Assembly: GCA_900752345.1 (NCBI GenBank)
Contig: CAADVA010000204.1
Span: 1-10,380 of the forward strand
Source of the DNA: an uncultured Collinsella sp.
Lineage (GTDB): Bacteria > Actinomycetota > Coriobacteriia > Coriobacteriales > Coriobacteriaceae
Direction of reading: 5' to 3'
DNA: 10,380 nucleotides
Part shown: positions 7,455-10,380 of the stretch, piece after piece
Position numbering within the stretch: position 1 is the first letter of the stretch
How the letters are laid out: each line of letters opens with the position of its first letter
Notes under the pieces: generated by a model
The model's database searches: none
The model's input: the letters and a program-made list of their open reading frames with translations, nothing else
Told to the model about the DNA's origin: nothing
Made by a program: the position numbers and the translations under genes

Positions 7455-7754
7455 GTTCATCTTAATCTGTAACATCTAGCCGAGTTTTTGGGTCCCAGCT
7501 GTTACAGATCGAGGTGAACGCACAGGCCAAGCCAAAAATCTCAATCTGTAACATGTAGACCGCTTTTGACCGCTTAGATGTTACAGATCGAGACAAACAG
7601 ATGGGTCAATCCAATCAATCTAGATCTGTAACACCTGGCTGGTCATTTCACTCCTAACTGTTACAGATCGAGACAAAGATGATGGCTGGGTAGACAAAAT
7701 CTCAATCTATAACACCTAGTCGAGTTTTCGGGTCCCACCTGTTACAGATTTAGA
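7455..7754. repeat. Hairpin repeat cluster B (four units) between convergent genes
   Basis: Four units of the same family as cluster A, with cores at about 7460-7514, 7539-7593, 7619-7673 and 7700-7754. Centres are 79, 80 and 81 bp apart. Every unit has exactly 25 nt between the inner arm ends TGTAACA and TGTTACA (TATAACA in the last left arm). Over both clusters, 10 of 12 arms share ATCTGTAACA exactly. The interiors come in types: units 1 and 4 have CGAGTTTT and GGTCCC, unit 2 has CCGCTTTTGACCG, and unit 3 is different. Units 1-2 thus repeat the order seen in cluster A. The sequences between units are not alike. The first unit extends to 20-nt arms (7455-7519). This block explains most of the 413-bp gap between EIICB and the second repressor; no gene is seen in it. 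Confidence 0.87.
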
Positions 7755-7772
7755 CGAGCAGGCCGAGCACGT

Positions 7773-8783
7773 CTACGCCCGCAGATCCCTTACGCTGGAA
7801 CGTTCGACCAGCACACCCGAGACGAGCGTACGGCTTCTGGAGCTCGGGGCTTCCAGACCTGCGACGACCTCGTTAAGCGCACGGACGCCCAGCTCGCGGT
7901 GGCGAAACTTCACCGACGTCAGAATCGAGTTGGGAATCGTCTTGTAGAGCTCATCATCGAAGCCGATCACGGACACGTCGTCGGGCACACTGAGCCCTCT
8001 GTCACGTAGAGCCATCATCACGCCGTTTGCCATGCAGTCGTTAGCAGCGAGGACCGCCGTGCAATCGGGTTTATCGGCAAGCACAAGGCCCGCGGCATAG
8101 CCACTATCCGCATTCCAATCGCCTTGCAGAGGCTCGGGCGGCTCAACGCCACGCGCCTCGAGTGCCGCACGCCAACCTTTCATACGACACTGGCTCGAAA
8201 GCGCCTCTTTCTTACCAGAGACGAAGTACACGTTCTTGTGCCCGCGATTTAAGAAGTACTCGCACGCCATGCGCGCACCACCCTCTTGATCGTCACTAAC
8301 GGTAGAGCAGGTAGGATGCTCCATCGGCGTGATAATCACCGTCTTGAGGTCTTTCGGTGCCTCAAAGGTATCAAAGTCATCGACCATCTGACGCAGGTTG
8401 AAGATCATGCCGTCGACGGGGAGCTGCGACATCCTACGCGCCGCTTCGGCAAGGGTCATCTTCTCCCCCGCCCGCTTTTTGATCATCGTGAGCGCAAAGC
8501 CGCGTTCTTCGGCGGCATCGGCGATACCGTCAATCATGTCCACGGCACCGCCCGACAAGTGAAACAGCACCACGCCGATGCACCCGTAACGGCCCAACTT
8601 GAGTGAACGCGCGGCAAAGTTCGCCCGGAACCCAAGCGCCTCCATGGCAGCATGGACCTTATCGTGCGTCGACTCGCGCACGCTATCGGGCTCGTTGATC
8701 ACGCGCGAAACCGTCTTGAGAGAAACGCCCGCGGCAACTGCCACATCGTTCATCGAGACGTTTTTCTTGTCCATCGTTGCCAC
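7773..8783 (-). CDS. LacI-family transcriptional repressor of locus 3
   Basis: Paralog of the repressor at 2601-3638 and in the same position relative to its target, diverging from an EIICB gene. The GTG at 8783 (336 residues) is preferred since GGAG lies 5 nt before it; ATG at 8774 (333 residues) is the alternative. The helix-turn-helix at about 11-30 reads NDVAVAAGVSLKTVSRVIN, with L22, K23 and R27 at the base-reading positions, unlike R, Q, R in the other repressor. The hinge follows (RANFAARSLKLG). The sensor domain shows PVDGMIFN, GDWNADSGYAAG, AVLAANDCMANGV and SVIGFDDELYKT, ending VERSSVRDLRA. It probably represses the third EIICB operon through the palindrome at 8927-8962. Leftward transcription would cross repeat cluster B and end at the bidirectional terminator. 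The effector is unknown, probably a sugar or sugar phosphate. Confidence 0.92.
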   Translation of the reverse strand: MATMDKKNVSMNDVAVAAGVSLKTVSRVINEPDSVRESTHDKVHAAMEALGFRANFAARSLKLGRYGCIGVVLFHLSGGAVDMIDGIADAAEERGFALTMIKKRAGEKMTLAEAARRMSQLPVDGMIFNLRQMVDDFDTFEAPKDLKTVIITPMEHPTCSTVSDDQEGGARMACEYFLNRGHKNVYFVSGKKEALSSQCRMKGWRAALEARGVEPPEPLQGDWNADSGYAAGLVLADKPDCTAVLAANDCMANGVMMALRDRGLSVPDDVSVIGFDDELYKTIPNSILTSVKFRHRELGVRALNEVVAGLEAPSSRSRTLVSGVLVERSSVRDLRA

Positions 8784-8825
8784 CGCTTCTCCACTCGGTT
8801 CTCTATCGCTTGTTTTTTGTGTTCT

Positions 8826-8852
8826 AGCATACACTACCTGCCCAACTGACAA
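8826..8852 (-). promoter_or_regulatory. Possible promoter of the locus 3 repressor
   Basis: On the minus strand TTGTCA (8847-8852) precedes TATGCT (8826-8831). Both boxes are fair, but the spacer is only 15 nt, shorter than usual, so the call is tentative. The leader to the GTG at 8783 would be about 35 nt. The stretch just upstream holds a small inverted repeat, TATCGGACGATA (8863-8874). Confidence 0.35.
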
Positions 8853-8920
8853 ATCAGCCGTTTATCGGACGATATCGACCGTTCACCTGTAAATCCTTGT
8901 TGCTCTTCCAAAATGTCTTA

Positions 8921-8962
8921 CGTTGTCATTAACGAAATGACAACGTTGTCATTTCGTTAATG
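8921..8962. promoter_or_regulatory. Compound operator with a perfect 36-bp palindrome
   Basis: 8927-8962 is a perfect palindrome with two 18-bp halves (CATTAACGAAATGACAAC and its complement) and no spacer. It is built from three copies of the half-site CGTTGTCATT in alternating orientation: 8921-8930 plus, 8936-8945 minus, 8944-8953 plus. Two ways of pairing overlap: a 10-bp inverted repeat with a 5-bp spacer (8921-8945) and the gapless 18-bp AATGACAACGTTGTCATT (8936-8953). It lies between the divergent repressor and EIICB genes, about 97 bp before the EIICB start. It is most likely the site of the locus 3 LacI protein. TTGTCA also resembles a -35 box, so it may overlap promoters on both strands, but no good -10 box is seen. 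Confidence 0.75.
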
Positions 8963-8981
8963 CCTTCCTTAAGCAGGAAGG
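8963..8981 (+). other. Small hairpin in the leader of the third EIICB gene
   Basis: CCTTCCT (8963-8969) and AGGAAGG (8975-8981) form a 7-bp stem with a 5-nt loop, directly after the 36-bp palindrome. No T-tract follows, so it is not a terminator. It could lie in the 5' leader or be part of the promoter region. Role unknown. Confidence 0.35.
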
Positions 8982-9058
8982 TTTCCGGGCAGTCCTGACC
9001 ATCCATCGACGACCAGTTCCATCCACATGCATCGCGCATCAAGTAGCAAAGGAGCTCT

Positions 9059-10380
9059 ATGGACGCCATCGTAAAGATGCTCGAAAAGCATCAACCGTTC
9101 TTCGAGAAGATCTCGAGGAACATCTACCTCCAGGCTATTAAGGACGGATTCCTTGGGTGCATGCCCATTGTCCTCACCTCTTCGATCTTCCTGTTGATCG
9201 CCACCCTTCCTGGCGTAGTTGGCATCACGTTGCCCCAGCCGCTCATCGACTGGTGCAACAAGCTGTACAACTTCACCATGGGCGTCATGGGCATCATGGT
9301 TGCCGGCACCACCGCCAAGAACTTCACGGCTTCCATGAACCGTCGCATGCCCGCCGGCAAGGTGCTCAACGACGGCTCCACCATGGTGGCCGCCCAGTGC
9401 AGCATGCTGCTGCTCGCTGTTACGCAGTTCACCACCAAGTTCGACGGCTCCGAGCTTTCGGTCTTCGATTGCACCAGCATGGGTACGCGCGGTCTGTTCT
9501 CGGCCTATATCGCCGCGTTCATTACCGTGTGGGTTTATAAGTTCTGCGTCTCGCGCGATCTGACCATTAAGCTGCCCAAGGAGGTCCCGGGCGCCATCGC
9601 TCAGAACTTCCGCGACATTATCCCCTTTGGCGGCGCCGTCATCATCTGCGGCATCATCGATGTCGTCGTGCGTAACCTCATGGGCGTTCCATTCTCTGAG
9701 CTGCTCATCAAGCTGCTCTCCCCGCTCTTCACTGCAGCAGAGACCTACCCCGGACTCATCCTTATTCAGGCAGCCACCGCGTTCTTCTGGTTCATCGGTG
9801 TCCACGGCCCCTCGATTGTCCAGCCGGGCATCGACCCCATCCGTCTTGCCAACCAGGCCGAGAACCTGCAGGTTCTGCTGGCCGGTGGCCACCCCGCCCA
9901 CTCCCTCACCTTTAACATGTCGCTCGTGGGTGAGTTCGGCGGCACCGGCGCCACCTTCATCGTGCCGCTTCTGCTGATTCTCTTTATGAAGTCCAAGCAG
10001 CTCAAAGCCGTCGGTAAGGCCTCGATTGTTCCTGTTGCCTTTGCTGTCAACGAGCCGCTGCTCTTTGGCGCGCCGATGATCCTTAACCCCTACATGCTCA
10101 TCCCCTTTGTTGCCGCCGGCTGCGTCAACGTGAGTGTTGCCAAGTTCTTTATCGACAACGTGGGCATGAACGGCTTCTCCTTCGTGGTGCCTTGGGCTAC
10201 CCCCGCCCCCATCGGCATCTTCATCACCACGAACTTCCAGCTTATCGCCCTGGTGTTTGTCGCGATCATCATCTTGCTGGACGCCATCATTTACCTGCCG
10301 TTCTTGAAGGCATACGATAAGCTGCTCTGCGACCAGGAGGCCGAGCGCGCCGCCGGGCTGGGTCTCGAGTCCGATGGTGC
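9059..10380 (+). CDS. PTS lactose/cellobiose-family permease EIIC(B), 5' part, cut by the window edge
   Basis: Third paralogous permease gene. The frame is open from the ATG at 9059 to the right edge (440 codons visible, no stop). The start is supported by AAAGGAG (9048-9054), 4 nt upstream, and by the N-terminus MDAIVKMLEKHQPFFEKIS, which aligns with MESIVKFLEKGQPYFDKVS of the complete copy. The EIIC domain appears whole: several hydrophobic spans, H249 in FIGVHGPS, and N331-E332-P333 in FAVNEPLLF. After the last span, the charged linker begins (LKAYDKLLCDQEAERAAG). A C-terminal EIIB domain, as in its paralogs, is expected beyond the window. Around the substrate histidine it diverges (VQPGIDPIRLANQAENLQ against VKPALNAALFGNITTNL), so its sugar may differ. 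It is controlled in all likelihood by the divergent LacI repressor. Confidence 0.93.
   Translation, partial: MDAIVKMLEKHQPFFEKISRNIYLQAIKDGFLGCMPIVLTSSIFLLIATLPGVVGITLPQPLIDWCNKLYNFTMGVMGIMVAGTTAKNFTASMNRRMPAGKVLNDGSTMVAAQCSMLLLAVTQFTTKFDGSELSVFDCTSMGTRGLFSAYIAAFITVWVYKFCVSRDLTIKLPKEVPGAIAQNFRDIIPFGGAVIICGIIDVVVRNLMGVPFSELLIKLLSPLFTAAETYPGLILIQAATAFFWFIGVHGPSIVQPGIDPIRLANQAENLQVLLAGGHPAHSLTFNMSLVGEFGGTGATFIVPLLLILFMKSKQLKAVGKASIVPVAFAVNEPLLFGAPMILNPYMLIPFVAAGCVNVSVAKFFIDNVGMNGFSFVVPWATPAPIGIFITTNFQLIALVFVAIIILLDAIIYLPFLKAYDKLLCDQEAERAAGLGLESDG

Noticed and set aside
7455..7754. CRISPR array
   Set aside because: The spacing is regular, but the repeated parts are diverged inverted arms, the interiors are related to each other rather than unique, and no cas gene is near.
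7455..7754. Insertion sequence or transposon ends
   Set aside because: No transposase frame lies between any pair of arms and no target duplications were seen; a non-autonomous origin remains possible but cannot be shown here.
8969..9901. Minus-strand open frame of 310 codons opposite the third permease gene
   Set aside because: It overlaps a clear EIIC coding frame that starts at 9059 with a ribosome site; the antisense chain is an Asp/Glu/Gly-rich shadow.

Overview
This window is a stretch of tandem, paralogous PTS beta-galactoside loci. The DNA is GC-rich (codons mostly end in C or G) and has compact operons. The proteins closely resemble the LacE and LacG families of Gram-positive bacteria. 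Together these suggest a gut actinobacterium of the Coriobacteriia, Collinsella-like. That assignment is from memory of codon style and gene content; no marker gene is present.

Layout, left to right. Locus 1 (1-2428): the 3' end of a lacE-type EIICB permease gene, a lacG-type GH1 6-phospho-beta-galactosidase gene, and a strong rho-independent terminator. Two hairpin repeats follow (2445-2590). Locus 2 (2601-7436): a LacI-family repressor on the minus strand, a divergent control region with three copies of an operator-like motif, then a second lacG and a complete lacE-type EIICB gene on the plus strand, closed by a bidirectional terminator. Four more repeats of the same hairpin family follow (7455-7754). 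Locus 3 (7773 to the end): a second LacI-family repressor on the minus strand, a control region with a perfect 36-bp palindrome, and a third EIICB gene that runs off the right edge.

Likely joint function: each EIICB imports and phosphorylates a beta-galactoside (lactose or a related disaccharide), taking phosphate from an EIIA that is not in this window. The cytoplasmic LacG enzymes then cleave the phosphorylated disaccharide to galactose-6-phosphate and an aglycone sugar. Each LacI repressor probably controls the operon it diverges from and, at least in locus 2, itself.

The least ordinary content is non-coding. Six inverted repeats sit 3' of the repressor genes, share a conserved arm and always have a 25-nt interior; within each cluster they recur about every 80 bp. 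The two control regions carry clear but different operator signals, matching the different recognition helices of the two repressors.
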